Shown here: positions 1-8,225 of the stretch, one piece after another
Layout of the letters: each line of letters opens with the position of its first letter
How positions within the stretch are numbered: position 1 is the first letter of the stretch
Origin: Saprospiraceae bacterium
GTDB lineage: Bacteria; Bacteroidota; Bacteroidia; Chitinophagales; Saprospiraceae
Assembly: GCA_016714765.1 (NCBI GenBank)
Contig: JADKCF010000037.1
Location: 1-27,413 of the forward strand
DNA: 27,413 bases
Direction of reading: 5' to 3'
The notes under the pieces: model-generated
What the model was told of the DNA's origin: nothing
The model's database searches: none
What the model saw: the letters and a program-made list of their open reading frames with translations, nothing else
Made by a program: the position numbers and the translations under genes

Positions 1-40
1 TAAGCGTTCGTCGTGTCCAGCGGACATCGATGAACGCTTA
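1..40. repeat. Imperfect hairpin at window edge
   Basis: Bases 1-9 (TAAGCGTTC) are perfectly complementary to bases 32-40 (GAACGCTTA). Pairing continues through a G-T wobble, a 3-bp block, a small bulge and a 4-bp GTCC/GGAC stem around a 3-base loop. No T-run follows on the plus strand, so it is not a normal terminator. It could be a palindromic repeat of REP or MITE type or part of a recombination site. The left context is cut off by the window edge, so the identity stays open. Confidence 0.5.
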
Positions 41-392
41 GTTGAAATTGTCCTTCGGCGGTCCGCCTGTGCAGTCGGATAAACTCTGCCAGACTTGAAA
101 AACGAATTTGGTTTATTATGAGTATATCGTCAGATACCTTGACTTTTCCCGCTACTTTGCAAGTTGATTACAAAGGCATTAGTAGTATTTTTTTTTTAAG
201 TTTTAAGTCATTGAGTGGTTCAAATTACTCCGGAATACTCAATATGATATCAGAAAACCAATAAATGTAAATTACGATGACTAATCGAGTAGACGGCCCC
301 ACAACCGAAGCTGATTGGGAGCGACTCTGACATTGTTCCTAAAACTAAAGACTTCACTATTACAATTTCTGAAACTGCGATATTGATGTAAG
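41..392. other. Non-coding stretch, no supportable gene
   Basis: No convincing gene is visible. A small GC-rich inverted repeat (GGCG at 57-60, CGCC at 64-67) lies just after the edge hairpin. A 48-codon plus-strand frame (118-264) starts with ATG but crosses a 10-base T-run, resembles nothing recognised and lacks a ribosome-binding site. Another open stretch ends near 390 without a start. These may be decayed coding remnants. The stretch resembles the GC-island plus AT-rich spacers that separate the later genes of the accessory region. Confidence 0.4.
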
Positions 393-845
393 TTATTTTA
401 CAATGGTCACTTTGGTATGATACAACCTATTACTTGATTGTATTGCTAATATATATGCTCCTGGAATACAATTATTAAATATAAATTTAGAGTCATTTGC
501 CTGCCCAAATTCAGTGAATAGCGGTACCGCGTTGCCCAATAAATCAAAGGCTGATACGGATAATACTTTAAAAGAGGTCGAGATATAAAATGCCCCATTT
601 GTCGGATTCGGGTATACTTTAATCATGGGTTGCGAATCATGATCCAGGGAAGATAAACCAAAAGATATACATTCAGTTCTGACGGTACAATGATCACCTT
701 TGATCTCTGCGTAAAAACTTCCACTGAATGATGGCGTATACGCTGCAACTAATGATGTATTATAACTGTTGACCACAATACACCTTTCGACACCATTCAG
801 AACTTTGTTTTTTGCAGTTTCAGAAAACTTCAAACGGGTTGACAC
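393..845 (-). pseudogene. 3' remnant of a T9SS-secreted protein gene
   Basis: The 150-residue frame is the C-terminal end of a secreted, cell-surface type protein. The first 65 residues resemble the end of a PKD/Ig-like repeat (SFSGSFYAEIKGDHC, then TECISFG). The rest is a type A T9SS sorting domain with the diagnostic VYPNPTNGAF at about residues 76-85 and the usual ending GAYILAI...TKVTIVK. Such tails sit on proteins of several hundred residues or more, yet only the last repeat is present. The frame begins at a weak GTG with an in-frame stop about 25 bases upstream. There is no signal peptide, and the next gene starts 36 bases away on the other strand. I infer a gene whose 5' part was lost by deletion or rearrangement. 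Confidence 0.7.
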
Positions 846-881
846 GAAACGAAAGATTATTACAATTTAAAATCTGAAAAA

Positions 882-2078
882 ATGAACCTCCTTTACCACC
901 ACACATTTCCCCTGTTACTGTCATTATTGTTTGTCGTTGCTTCCTGTAACAGCCAAGTCAAAACAGACCCATCCCGACATAATGTAATTCAACAAACACC
1001 AAGCGAAGCCGATCAACCAAAAATAGTAGGGACACAAGGTGTTACGTCAGGAAATATCACTTGTGAGTTACTGGATCGAGATGGCAACCTTTGGTTCAGC
1101 ACTAGCGGAGAGGGTATTTACCGCTTTGGTACCCGCATGGGTGTCGAAGTCGGGCTGGGAAAATCATTTGCCAATTTTACATCGAAAGATGGCCTTTGTA
1201 ATAATAATACGACTAACATTATACAGGACAAATCAGGGAATATCCTTATTGGAACAAATGCAGGAATATGCAAGTATGATGGGAAAAACTTTAGCAAATA
1301 TTTCGAAGCGGATTCTTTGAATAATTTAAGAATTACAGCCCTTTTAGAAGATAGAGATGGTAACATTTGGTTTGGTGCGATGAATAAAGGAATATATCGG
1401 TATGATGGAACGAACGTTTCTAATATTCTATGGCAATATAAACACCCACTATCTGGCGACAAACAAGAAAAAATGATCAGTGATATTTTGCAAGATAAGA
1501 AAGGAAACGTCTGGTTCAGTTCTTTTAATAGAGGTGGGGTTTGGCGACACGATGGGAAAATTCTGACTCACTTTCTTCCATCTGTGGATTATTATAAATT
1601 CCGTGAAGATGAAAGAAGCCAGGCTTATTCTACTGCCGAAACAAAATATGTCCATTCTCCAGAGTACATTACGGATGATATGATAATTTCTATGACAGAA
1701 GATAAATCTGGAAATATTTGGTTTGCTACCAGAAGACACGGAATTTGTATATATGATGGGACAACATTTTTAAGTTTTAAAGGAAATGAAATATTGGGTA
1801 AAAGTAGTCCTATTACAATTTTAGAAGATAAAAAGGGAATGATTTGGCTAGGAACAGATGAAGATGGTGTCTTCTCCTATGATGCCCGCCTTAATGACGA
1901 AGTCGGACAGGGAAAAACTTTTAAAAATTATACTACAGCTGATGGGCTAGTCAACAATTCAGTTCGCAGTATTATAGAAGATAAAGACGGGAATCTTTGG
2001 TTTGGCACAAGATGGTTTGGATTGAGCCGTTTTGATGGCAAAATTTTTACTACTTTTTCCGAGTACAAAGAAGAGTGA
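882..2078 (+). CDS. Reg_prop beta-propeller lipoprotein
   Basis: This is a predicted lipoprotein with signal peptide and lipobox VASC (Cys22), so it should be anchored in an envelope membrane facing the periplasm or outside. The body consists of about seven repeats of the two-component regulator propeller type, with cores such as DRDGNLWFST, DKSGNIWFAT and DKDGNLWFGT, most followed by GI.RYDG. Seven blades fit one complete seven-bladed propeller. In Bacteroidota such propellers normally form the periplasmic sensor of hybrid two-component systems (two propellers, a Y_Y_Y domain, kinase, regulator). Here there is only one propeller with no transmembrane or kinase part, so it is a stand-alone ligand-binding or scaffold lipoprotein of unknown ligand. 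The start follows an A-rich leader typical of the phylum. No partner gene is adjacent. Confidence 0.88.
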   Translation: MNLLYHHTFPLLLSLLFVVASCNSQVKTDPSRHNVIQQTPSEADQPKIVGTQGVTSGNITCELLDRDGNLWFSTSGEGIYRFGTRMGVEVGLGKSFANFTSKDGLCNNNTTNIIQDKSGNILIGTNAGICKYDGKNFSKYFEADSLNNLRITALLEDRDGNIWFGAMNKGIYRYDGTNVSNILWQYKHPLSGDKQEKMISDILQDKKGNVWFSSFNRGGVWRHDGKILTHFLPSVDYYKFREDERSQAYSTAETKYVHSPEYITDDMIISMTEDKSGNIWFATRRHGICIYDGTTFLSFKGNEILGKSSPITILEDKKGMIWLGTDEDGVFSYDARLNDEVGQGKTFKNYTTADGLVNNSVRSIIEDKDGNLWFGTRWFGLSRFDGKIFTTFSEYKEE

Positions 2079-2180
2079 CAGAATCTTAAATGAATTATTA
2101 ATCCCCTCAAAAATGTCTATTTTACAATCTTTTACAAAAAATTTACAATATTTATAAGCCTCGTTAGGTTCCTTCAGTGT

Positions 2181-2188
2181 TATCTTTG
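2181..2188 (+). promoter_or_regulatory. Candidate Bacteroidota -7 element
   Basis: TATCTTTG matches the Bacteroidota consensus TAnnTTTG. It lies 88 bases before the ATG at 2277. No clear TTTG -33 element is found at the expected distance, so it is only a candidate promoter for the downstream exported-protein gene. Confidence 0.35.
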
Positions 2189-2276
2189 CTGAGCATCGGA
2201 AAGAATACTTATTCCAAAGCTTACGTTTTTGCTTTTCTAACAATAATGATTCATCTAAAAATACAATTCAAAAAAT

Positions 2277-2843
2277 ATGAAAAAAATCATTTATTCGCTG
2301 ATCTTACCGCTGGTTGTGGTTACTGGACTAGTATTGGCTAACCGTGAAATTAAAAATGAAACTCCTAAAAAGTCAATCTCAAAGCCTATTTCTGCCGATG
2401 AAAGAAAAGCTGCAGTGAAAAAATGGGAGGCTACTCCTGCCGGTAAATTGTACAAAGAATGGGAAGCGTCTCCTGCCGGTAAAAAAGTGTATGCCAGTGA
2501 AGCTAAAATAAGCAAGTCCATCAGGGATTCTACCAAAATGGAAGCAGTTGTAACCTCACTTTCTCTTCCGCCAGGATCAAGATTAGGTTTCGGAGTGATG
2601 GTAAGGATTAATGGTGACGACTTTATTCTTGCTTTTGGGCCGGAAAAGTCTGACAAGAATATTTTGAATTTTAAAAATGAATTTGAGAAATTGCATAGCC
2701 TGAAAGTCAACGACAAAATAATTATAAGAAGCCGTAACGTATCGCATGCACCCAAGTATGCATATCCAATAGTATCGGGCGAATATGTAGAACAAGATAG
2801 TAAAATACTTTATAAACGTGCACCTCGCAAAGGCGGATGCTGA
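2277..2843 (+). CDS. Exported hypothetical protein with WEA[TS]PAGK repeat
   Basis: I do not recognise a named family. The 188-residue product begins with a basic-hydrophobic signal segment (about residues 1-21), so it is probably periplasmic or membrane-tethered. Residues 50-73 contain two copies of a 12-residue unit starting WEATPAGK and WEASPAGK. The duplication is visible in the DNA as two copies of CCTGCCGGTAAA. The second half (about residues 85-180) is rich in short beta-like segments, with a run KVNDKIIIRSRNVS that could be a small beta-barrel or OB-like fold (inference). The chain ends in KGGC with a terminal cysteine. It stands alone, 198 bases after the propeller gene and on the same strand. 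Confidence 0.75.
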   Translation: MKKIIYSLILPLVVVTGLVLANREIKNETPKKSISKPISADERKAAVKKWEATPAGKLYKEWEASPAGKKVYASEAKISKSIRDSTKMEAVVTSLSLPPGSRLGFGVMVRINGDDFILAFGPEKSDKNILNFKNEFEKLHSLKVNDKIIIRSRNVSHAPKYAYPIVSGEYVEQDSKILYKRAPRKGGC

Positions 2844-2968
2844 GCTTCCTTTGTCGGCACGACGCAGACGCACACGTTTTAGGATTGCAACAAACAATAA
2901 AAAAAGTGATTAAAGAGAAAATAATTTACTCAATTGAAAAGAAATAGGGTTAAAGTTGTTAAATATTC

Positions 2969-3371
2969 TTACCTAATGAAAGTATATGATCCACCGCAAC
3001 CTATAAACTGTTCAGCATAAAGAACTAAACTATCATTTGTCAATAACTGAATATTCGCAAAGAAAAAATCACCTAATTTCAGTTGATTTCCACCCAAAGT
3101 ATCCACTATAGAGTAGTCATTAACAGTTACAACATTATGGACAAAATTCGACTGCGTTAATTTTGATTTTCAAAATTCAAACTTCTTCTCCTTTGATGTG
3201 GTTTTTAGGTAAGACTCTTCCACCACTTGAAGTCACTAAGTTCCATTTACCAGTTATGTCTCCACTGGAAATATTTACAACTACATCCAAGTCTTCCGGT
3301 TTTGAGCAAGAAAAAAGGGTAACAACTACAGCAAAAAAGATAAAGTGGGATATTTTATATTTAAAAGACAT
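2969..3371 (-). pseudogene. Frameshifted lipocalin-like lipoprotein gene
   Basis: The N-terminal frame (3177-3371) encodes a signal peptide with lipobox LFSC followed by DITGKWNLVTSSGG, the typical opening of small Bacteroidota lipocalin-like lipoproteins. The frame then stops. A second minus-strand frame downstream, ending with the stop at 2969-2971, encodes LTQSNFVHNVVTVNDYS and finishes GCGGSYTFIR, matching the usual C-terminal strands of the same family. Adding one base at the A-run 3179-3181 and one at the T-run 3161-3164 gives a continuous frame of 134 codons across the junction (EEVLNFENQKLTQ), a normal family length. The gene is therefore broken by two small indels 15-20 bases apart, either real decay or sequence error. 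Confidence 0.72.
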
Positions 3372-3439
3372 ATTGGTACTTTTTAAATTAAACTAATGGT
3401 TATTGTCACAAAATTTAAACAAATCTTAAATTACCTTTA

Positions 3440-4660
3440 TCAAATCTCCATAGGATCATTTATTTTGCCAACAAATATGATGACATTGGTTTGAATGTGT
3501 CTCAGTACGATATAAAAAGGACGATCAAAAGTTAATGAAGGAGGAGCTTCTGTGATACCAATGTCTATGGAAGTGACTGCAGCACCTTCTACTCCTTTTT
3601 CGTCTACATCAAGGGCTACTTTATGTTTGATTTGGTTGATAAAAATCGGAGCTGATGCAGATCCTATTTTTGTAAAGTTTGCCTTGTTTTCTACAAATGC
3701 TGTTTTCATTCCCAATTTTTGAAGCGATTGGTTGATGTCATTTTCGTAAATAACTTTTAATTTTGGTAGATTTATGATGCCGCCTTGGTATTTTAGTTTA
3801 GACATCAAGTTTTTATATAATGTTACGTCTAGAATCTTAGCGTTATTTTCTAGCGCAATGAGCGATAAGCTATAAGTAGAATCTTTAAATGGTATATCTA
3901 CTACCATCGATTTGTTTTGGTCTATATAATTTGGAACATCGCGATATGACCCAATAAAATCTGTCTGTTTTTTAATTCCTTTGGAAGTAGTAAATTCTCT
4001 CTTGGTTGACAAATACTCTGAAAAAGCTTCTTTCCAACTAGCTTTAAAATACAATGCGTTGATAAGGAAAGCAATATCTTCAGCCTGTATCTCTGTGAGG
4101 ATTTTATCTATTTTACCATTTGTTTTTTCTTTAACCCAGTTGTTAATGAGGCTCAGAGAGCCATTTTGATTATTAAAATCGGAGCTTTGGAAGGCACAAT
4201 CATAATCCACTAAACTACTCTGAAATGTAGGATTTAAAGTTAGTTTTTTGTTATCATAAAAAAAGCCGTTAGATAGGGATAAAGTTGGGTGACCACTCTT
4301 TTGACTTAATATTTGTGTTAGTAACCTTGTTTGTTCATTGATTGATTTAGGATCACAACTTTTACATCCGATCACCTCCAATATTTCATCAAGTGTAGCG
4401 CCTTTAGCACCATTGGCAGCCATGTGTAGCGCTATTTGAATGCTTAGTGGCGATATAATTACATTTTTATCTTGTGTGGCTGCAATTTCTTGATTCAATA
4501 GATTCCAGCCCAAAAATTGATTTCCTTCAGATAACTGTTCGACTTTGGTGGTTTCTTTTGGTTCTTCTATGACAGGAATTTCATTGGAATTATCGCTGCA
4601 AGATTGAAAGATGATGATCAATAAAATGGCATTCAATAATATCATCGTTGGTTTTTTCAT
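3440..4660 (-). CDS. Serpin-family protease inhibitor lipoprotein
   Basis: The 406-residue product is a full-length serpin behind a lipoprotein signal (lipobox FQSC, Cys21), so it should act at the cell envelope against exogenous or endogenous proteases. Serpin features include NVIISPLSIQIALHMAANGAKG near the start, NNWVKEKTNGKI, and AFLINALYFKASW in the middle. The hinge DEKGVEGAAVTS begins at Glu354, and the C-terminal signature FDRPFYIVLRH lies near 378-388. The small-residue hinge (GVEGAAVT) is of the inhibitory type, which allows loop insertion. The reactive-centre loop spans about 354-377. Counting from Glu354 as P17 puts P1 near Thr370, but this is uncertain. It is a single gene between AT-rich spacers. 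Bacterial serpins are sporadic and often regarded as horizontally acquired. Confidence 0.93.
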   Translation of the reverse strand: MKKPTMILLNAILLIIIFQSCSDNSNEIPVIEEPKETTKVEQLSEGNQFLGWNLLNQEIAATQDKNVIISPLSIQIALHMAANGAKGATLDEILEVIGCKSCDPKSINEQTRLLTQILSQKSGHPTLSLSNGFFYDNKKLTLNPTFQSSLVDYDCAFQSSDFNNQNGSLSLINNWVKEKTNGKIDKILTEIQAEDIAFLINALYFKASWKEAFSEYLSTKREFTTSKGIKKQTDFIGSYRDVPNYIDQNKSMVVDIPFKDSTYSLSLIALENNAKILDVTLYKNLMSKLKYQGGIINLPKLKVIYENDINQSLQKLGMKTAFVENKANFTKIGSASAPIFINQIKHKVALDVDEKGVEGAAVTSIDIGITEAPPSLTFDRPFYIVLRHIQTNVIIFVGKINDPMEI

Positions 4661-5145
4661 AACTTTTCTGTATTTATTTGATTAATGTTATTGTTTATTT
4701 ATAGTAATAAAAAAAATCTTTTGTCACGATATTTAAATCTTTCAGGCAAAATAGCGCCAAAAGCTAACATTTAATATTCCTTGTTTGCGACAGGCTGCAC
4801 CATTCGTTACACACATTTAGTCCTTTTGGGTATAGACCTAAATAGTCACGTTTTAATAATATAAGACTATTACTTTCAAATAGACTATAAAATTAGGAAA
4901 CTAGTTGGTAAAAAGAGCAGAAAGTTTGCACATATTTCAGTTTATTTACTGTTTTGTCTGCCAAAGTACATTTTTTTAAATGATTCACCGTTGTCTGCGA
5001 TAGACCAACCAATATCAGAAGAAGTAACCAGAAAAGTACGGAAAATGCATCTAAATGTGTTATTTTTTACTACATTTGAAGTGGAAATGGTAGTTTTTAG
5101 TAATACTGCCATTACCTGCAAGCATAGCGGACGACACAATCAATA
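4661..5145. other. Gene-free spacer
   Basis: No gene is supportable in this 485-base spacer between the serpin and the DoxX-like gene. It is strongly AT-rich, with two more GC-rich patches: one near 4780-4800 and one at about 5110-5140 just before the next start. A 65-codon minus-strand frame (4942-5139) has no recognisable content. No tRNA, strong terminator or clear promoter was seen. Confidence 0.4.
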
Positions 5146-5502
5146 ATGACAAAGACAAGAATTTATAAAATATTGACCTATTGTATTGCGACAGTTTGGA
5201 TTGCAAACGGACTTTTTTGTAAGGTTCTAAATCTTGGTCCAAGACACGAACAAATTGTTACAAAAATATTAGGTGACGACCATTCCAGACTAATGACAAT
5301 TCTAATAGGGCTTTCAGAAACATTTATGGCAGTTTGGATTTTAAGTGGCTATAAGACAAAGTTAAATGCTATTGCACAAATCGTAGTAGTTGCGACTATG
5401 AACATACTTGAATTTATCCTTGTTCCTGACTTGTTGCTTTGGGGGAAACTAAATTCAACAGTCTTGGCCACACGTGGCAGTTTATTAGTAAGGAGTATTT
5501 AG
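5146..5502 (+). CDS. DoxX-like membrane protein, abnormal C-terminus
   Basis: The first 100 residues match the small DoxX-like family (DoxX_3 type), including IATVWIANGLFCKVLNLGPRH, a central helix ILIGLSETFMAVWILSG and NILEFILVPDLLLWGKLN. The family normally has four transmembrane helices in about 120-130 residues, and its function is not established. Three helices are clear, but after WGKLN the expected fourth hydrophobic helix is missing and the chain ends in a polar stretch (STVLATRGSLLVRSI). The switch occurs near 5455, close to the inverted repeat GCCAC/GTGGC at 5467-5478. This suggests that the 3' end was replaced or frameshifted. It has no partner genes. Confidence 0.75.
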   Translation: MTKTRIYKILTYCIATVWIANGLFCKVLNLGPRHEQIVTKILGDDHSRLMTILIGLSETFMAVWILSGYKTKLNAIAQIVVVATMNILEFILVPDLLLWGKLNSTVLATRGSLLVRSI

Positions 5503-5645
5503 ATAAAGGCAAAGATTCCTAAAAGCCCATTTTTTTTTTGAATCGCTCAGCAATAAAGGTGTTTTTTATACATCCAAATAGGTTTTTTTTATCTAATTTT
5601 GGTAAATATTCGGTGGTACATAATGTCTGCTGATATATTATTAAT

Positions 5646-6599
5646 TTGATCAAAATGCATACTTCAAATCGACATATCAAACTGACAATAATTATGTCCA
5701 TTTTAGCGGTGTTAATATTGGGTTGCTCCACTGCTAACAAAATTGCGGATAATAATTATCAAATATTGGAGATTCCGCCTAACGGAGTTAAAATAGCTGA
5801 CAATTTCTTTTGCGACAAGACGGAGGTAGCCAATATCGGATGGCGTGAATATATGTTGTGGACAAAAAGGATTTTTGGACGCAATTCAGCTGAGTATATC
5901 GCAATCCTTCCTGACTCATTGGTATGGAGGCAAAATTTTTATTGCCTTGAATCATTTACTGTTTATTACCTAAATCATCCGACATTTAAAGAGTATCCTG
6001 TTGTCGGGATAACAAAACAGCAAGCAATTGATTTTTCAAAGTGGCGTTCAGACAGGTATTTTGAAATACTATTACTCTTAATGAATAAAATTGAATTTGA
6101 TTCTACACAAAATAGAGGTAACTATTTTACAATTGAAAAGTATTTCAAAGGCACTTACGGTAAGATACTACCTGGGGAAAAGGTAAAGTATTATCCAAAC
6201 TTTCGCCTACCGACTATATCTGAGCGGAAATACATTCTTAATTATGCTGACTCTTTAGATCAGGCATACTTTAAAAAATGCAATTCAAAATATTGTAAAG
6301 ACTGTAAGACAAATTTCCCAAAATTTTATTCTGATATAGTTCCGTGTAATAAAGACACCTTGAAAGCCGAACCAACTATCAGTACTAAGGTCAACTACTC
6401 TGCTAAGAAAGGACACCCAATTTTTAATTTGAGAGGAAATGTAAGTGAGTGGTCATCTGAAGAAAATATTACTTTTGGCGGTGGGTGGTTGGACAAACGA
6501 GAAAAAATATTAACGACAGACACATTTCATGTGGACAAACAAAACTCTTGGACAGGATTCAGAAATGTTTGTGAATGGAAACAGTGGAAAGAATATTAG
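5646..6599 (+). CDS. FGE/SUMF-like domain lipoprotein
   Basis: The 317-residue product has a lipoprotein signal with lipobox LILGC (Cys27) and a formylglycine-generating-enzyme/sulfatase-modifying-factor fold. Visible family motifs are CDKTEVANIGWREY near residues 57-70, YPVVGITKQQAIDFSKWR, FRLPTISERKYI, FNLRGNVSEWS and GGGW, ending in WTGFRNVCEW. In Bacteroidota this family includes both true FGE-like enzymes and the gliding/T9SS lipoproteins GldJ and GldK, which kept the fold without the activity. The membrane anchor and solitary setting argue against a sulfatase activator, since no sulfatase gene lies nearby. A structural or GldJ/K-paralogue role is an inference. ATG 5646 is used, and ATG 5655 would keep the signal peptide intact. 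Confidence 0.85.
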   Translation: MIKMHTSNRHIKLTIIMSILAVLILGCSTANKIADNNYQILEIPPNGVKIADNFFCDKTEVANIGWREYMLWTKRIFGRNSAEYIAILPDSLVWRQNFYCLESFTVYYLNHPTFKEYPVVGITKQQAIDFSKWRSDRYFEILLLLMNKIEFDSTQNRGNYFTIEKYFKGTYGKILPGEKVKYYPNFRLPTISERKYILNYADSLDQAYFKKCNSKYCKDCKTNFPKFYSDIVPCNKDTLKAEPTISTKVNYSAKKGHPIFNLRGNVSEWSSEENITFGGGWLDKREKILTTDTFHVDKQNSWTGFRNVCEWKQWKEY

Positions 6600-6654
6600 C
6601 TGTAAACAAATAGATTTGAAGTTGACTTTATAAAAATTGATTTTAAAATGTAAA

Positions 6655-6837
6655 ATGGATATCAAAAGCGTATTTATCAAGGTTATTTCAGGTGTAATAT
6701 TTACATTTATAGTATTGCTTGTTTTAAATGAGCTTTTGGGTATACAAAATGATATTCCGGAATTAGCTATTACTGCAATTATCATTGTTTTATTTACACA
6801 ATTAGTGTTTAAGTTTTTTAAACCCTATACTTTTTAA
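6655..6837 (+). CDS. Small two-helix membrane protein
   Basis: A 60-residue protein is predicted from ATG 6655. A TTG at 6637 would add six residues but is less likely. It has two hydrophobic helices (about residues 7-26 and 36-54) joined by a short polar loop (LGIQNDIPELA), with a basic-aromatic tail (FKFFKPYTF). The family is not recognised. It lies between the SUMF-like gene and the VOC gene on the same strand, with gaps of 55 and 29 bases. Co-transcription is possible, but the products suggest no common pathway. Confidence 0.6.
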   Translation: MDIKSVFIKVISGVIFTFIVLLVLNELLGIQNDIPELAITAIIIVLFTQLVFKFFKPYTF

Positions 6838-6866
6838 TATCGAATAAATTTTAAACCGACAAATCA

Positions 6867-7274
6867 ATGGCAAAACAAATTTTTATTAACTTAGCAGTAA
6901 AAGACCTTCAAAAATCTATGGACTTTTACCTGGCATTGGGATTTTCCAACAACCCACAGTTTTCTGACGATTCAGGGAAGTGTATGGTGTGGAGCGAAAA
7001 TATTTTTCTGATGCTTTTGACACATGGAAAGTTTACAAACTTCACTTCTAAAACCATTGCTGATACAAAAACAAATATTGCCGGTCTGTTTTCATTATCG
7101 CTGGACAGTGTCGACGATGTCAATACATTAATGACAAATGGTCTGCAAGCAGGAGGTGTAGAGCCCAATGAGATGAGAGATTATGGTTTTATGCAGCAGC
7201 GGACTATTGAAGATTTTGACGGCCACACATGGGAACTTTTTTATATGGATACAAGTAAAATACCGCAAGGTTAA
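6867..7274 (+). CDS. VOC (glyoxalase/dioxygenase-like) protein
   Basis: The 135-residue product belongs to the vicinal oxygen chelate superfamily. It opens with QIFINLAVKDLQKSMDFYLALGF, the first beta-alpha-beta unit, and ends with DFDGHTWELFYMD, the usual last strand with a metal-ligand-position Glu in WELF. It is a full single-domain member of the group that dimerises to form two metal sites. Substrates of these small paralogues vary widely (glyoxalase, antibiotic-binding or dioxygenase-like), so none is assigned. It is followed after 50 bases by a second VOC gene on the same strand. Confidence 0.9.
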   Translation: MAKQIFINLAVKDLQKSMDFYLALGFSNNPQFSDDSGKCMVWSENIFLMLLTHGKFTNFTSKTIADTKTNIAGLFSLSLDSVDDVNTLMTNGLQAGGVEPNEMRDYGFMQQRTIEDFDGHTWELFYMDTSKIPQG

Positions 7275-7324
7275 TCCATATGTATTCATCGCAAAAAAAC
7301 ACCTACTAATGGGCAAATAAAAAA

Positions 7325-8005
7325 ATGAAACAACATTTAGCACATATCGCATTAGTAGTGGACGATTATGATCGAGCCATAGCTTTTTACACTCAAGTAT
7401 TGCATTTCACTTTGATCGAAGACACCATGCTTTCTGATACAAAAAGATGGGTTGTCGTCAGCCCGAAAGGGGCAAATGAGTGTTCACTTTTGTTGGCCAA
7501 AGGGACAAATGAAGTGCAAAAAAGCAGGATTGGAAACCAAACAGGGGGACGTGTGTTCCTTTTTCTGCATACTGACAATTTCCAAAGAGATTATCAAAAT
7601 CTGTTGGAAAAAAATGTAAAAATCATAAGGGAGCCAGTTTTGGAAGACTATGGAAAAGTCGCAGTTTTTGAAGATTTGTTTGGCAATCTTTGGGACTTAA
7701 TCGAACCGAAAAACTCCGAAGAGCTATTCTATTCTACAGCAATATTAAAAATAAAAGACACAGCAAAATTTGATCTTACTATAGCTAAGCTTAAAAAACT
7801 GAGAAATGAGGTACTTTTAGAAAGTGGAAATATTTCATACGAGATCCATCAGGCAAAAGATAACCCAATCAAAATAGCATTATGGGGGTGCTTTAAAAAT
7901 GAACAAGCATTTGACGAACATTTGGCATCAGGACACCTACAGGAATTTTTTCATTTCGACCTGGTTGAGATTGAAAACGGCTTTGTAAGTAACCATATTC
8001 TGTAG
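7325..8005 (+). CDS. VOC domain fused to antibiotic-biosynthesis-type monooxygenase domain
   Basis: Residues 1 to about 127 form a VOC domain (HIALVVDDYDRAIAFYTQVL near the start, FEDLFGNLWDLIEP at its end). Residues about 135-226 resemble an ABM/YgiN-type ferredoxin-like monooxygenase domain: FYSTAILKIKDTAKFDLTIAKL, then ISYEIHQAKDNPIKIALWGCF, then EQAFDEHLASGHLQEFF. Free-standing ABM domains act without cofactor on quinols or aromatic polyketides, or simply bind small aromatics. The fusion suggests a two-step or paired detoxification activity on one aromatic or reactive substrate, but no substrate can be named. The reading frame is intact across the junction. The preceding gene is a single-domain VOC. 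Confidence 0.85.
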   Translation: MKQHLAHIALVVDDYDRAIAFYTQVLHFTLIEDTMLSDTKRWVVVSPKGANECSLLLAKGTNEVQKSRIGNQTGGRVFLFLHTDNFQRDYQNLLEKNVKIIREPVLEDYGKVAVFEDLFGNLWDLIEPKNSEELFYSTAILKIKDTAKFDLTIAKLKKLRNEVLLESGNISYEIHQAKDNPIKIALWGCFKNEQAFDEHLASGHLQEFFHFDLVEIENGFVSNHIL

Positions 8006-8045
8006 ACTACGTTCTGCGCGCTAGTTATATTCAATAATATAATTT

Positions 8046-8075
8046 GCACAAAGCAGGCCCTAATTACCTTTGTGC
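8046..8075. repeat. Hairpin in intergenic spacer
   Basis: GCACAAAG (8046-8053) is the exact inverse of CTTTGTGC (8068-8075), with a 14-base loop. No T-run follows, so a classical terminator is unlikely. It sits in the 276-base spacer 8006-8281, which otherwise holds a GC-rich patch at about 8125-8170. That spacer also contains a reading frame open from about 8107, in phase with the next gene, but without a start codon. Confidence 0.4.
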
Positions 8076-8225
8076 CTAAATGACTTAGAACAGGTATGAT
8101 ATAATCCTACACCGATAAAAATATAAGCTGTCGCAGACACCACAGGATACCGCATCCTTCAGCGAGTGTCGACGAGGATAATATCATCGATATAGCAAGG
8201 AAGGAAGTACTTCAGGAAGATGGAC

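Noticed and set aside
1..75. Possible integron attC site formed by the edge hairpin and following GTTGAAA
   Set aside because: The GTTRRRY core is not matched (last base is A), the partner RYYYAAC box is not visible because the window starts there, and no integrase is present.
118..264. 48-codon plus-strand frame starting with ATG
   Set aside because: No ribosome-binding site, no recognisable content, and it runs across a 10-base T-run in a decayed-looking spacer.
4942..5139. 65-codon minus-strand frame between serpin and DoxX-like gene
   Set aside because: No signal, motif or family resemblance. It overlaps the likely promoter region of the next gene.
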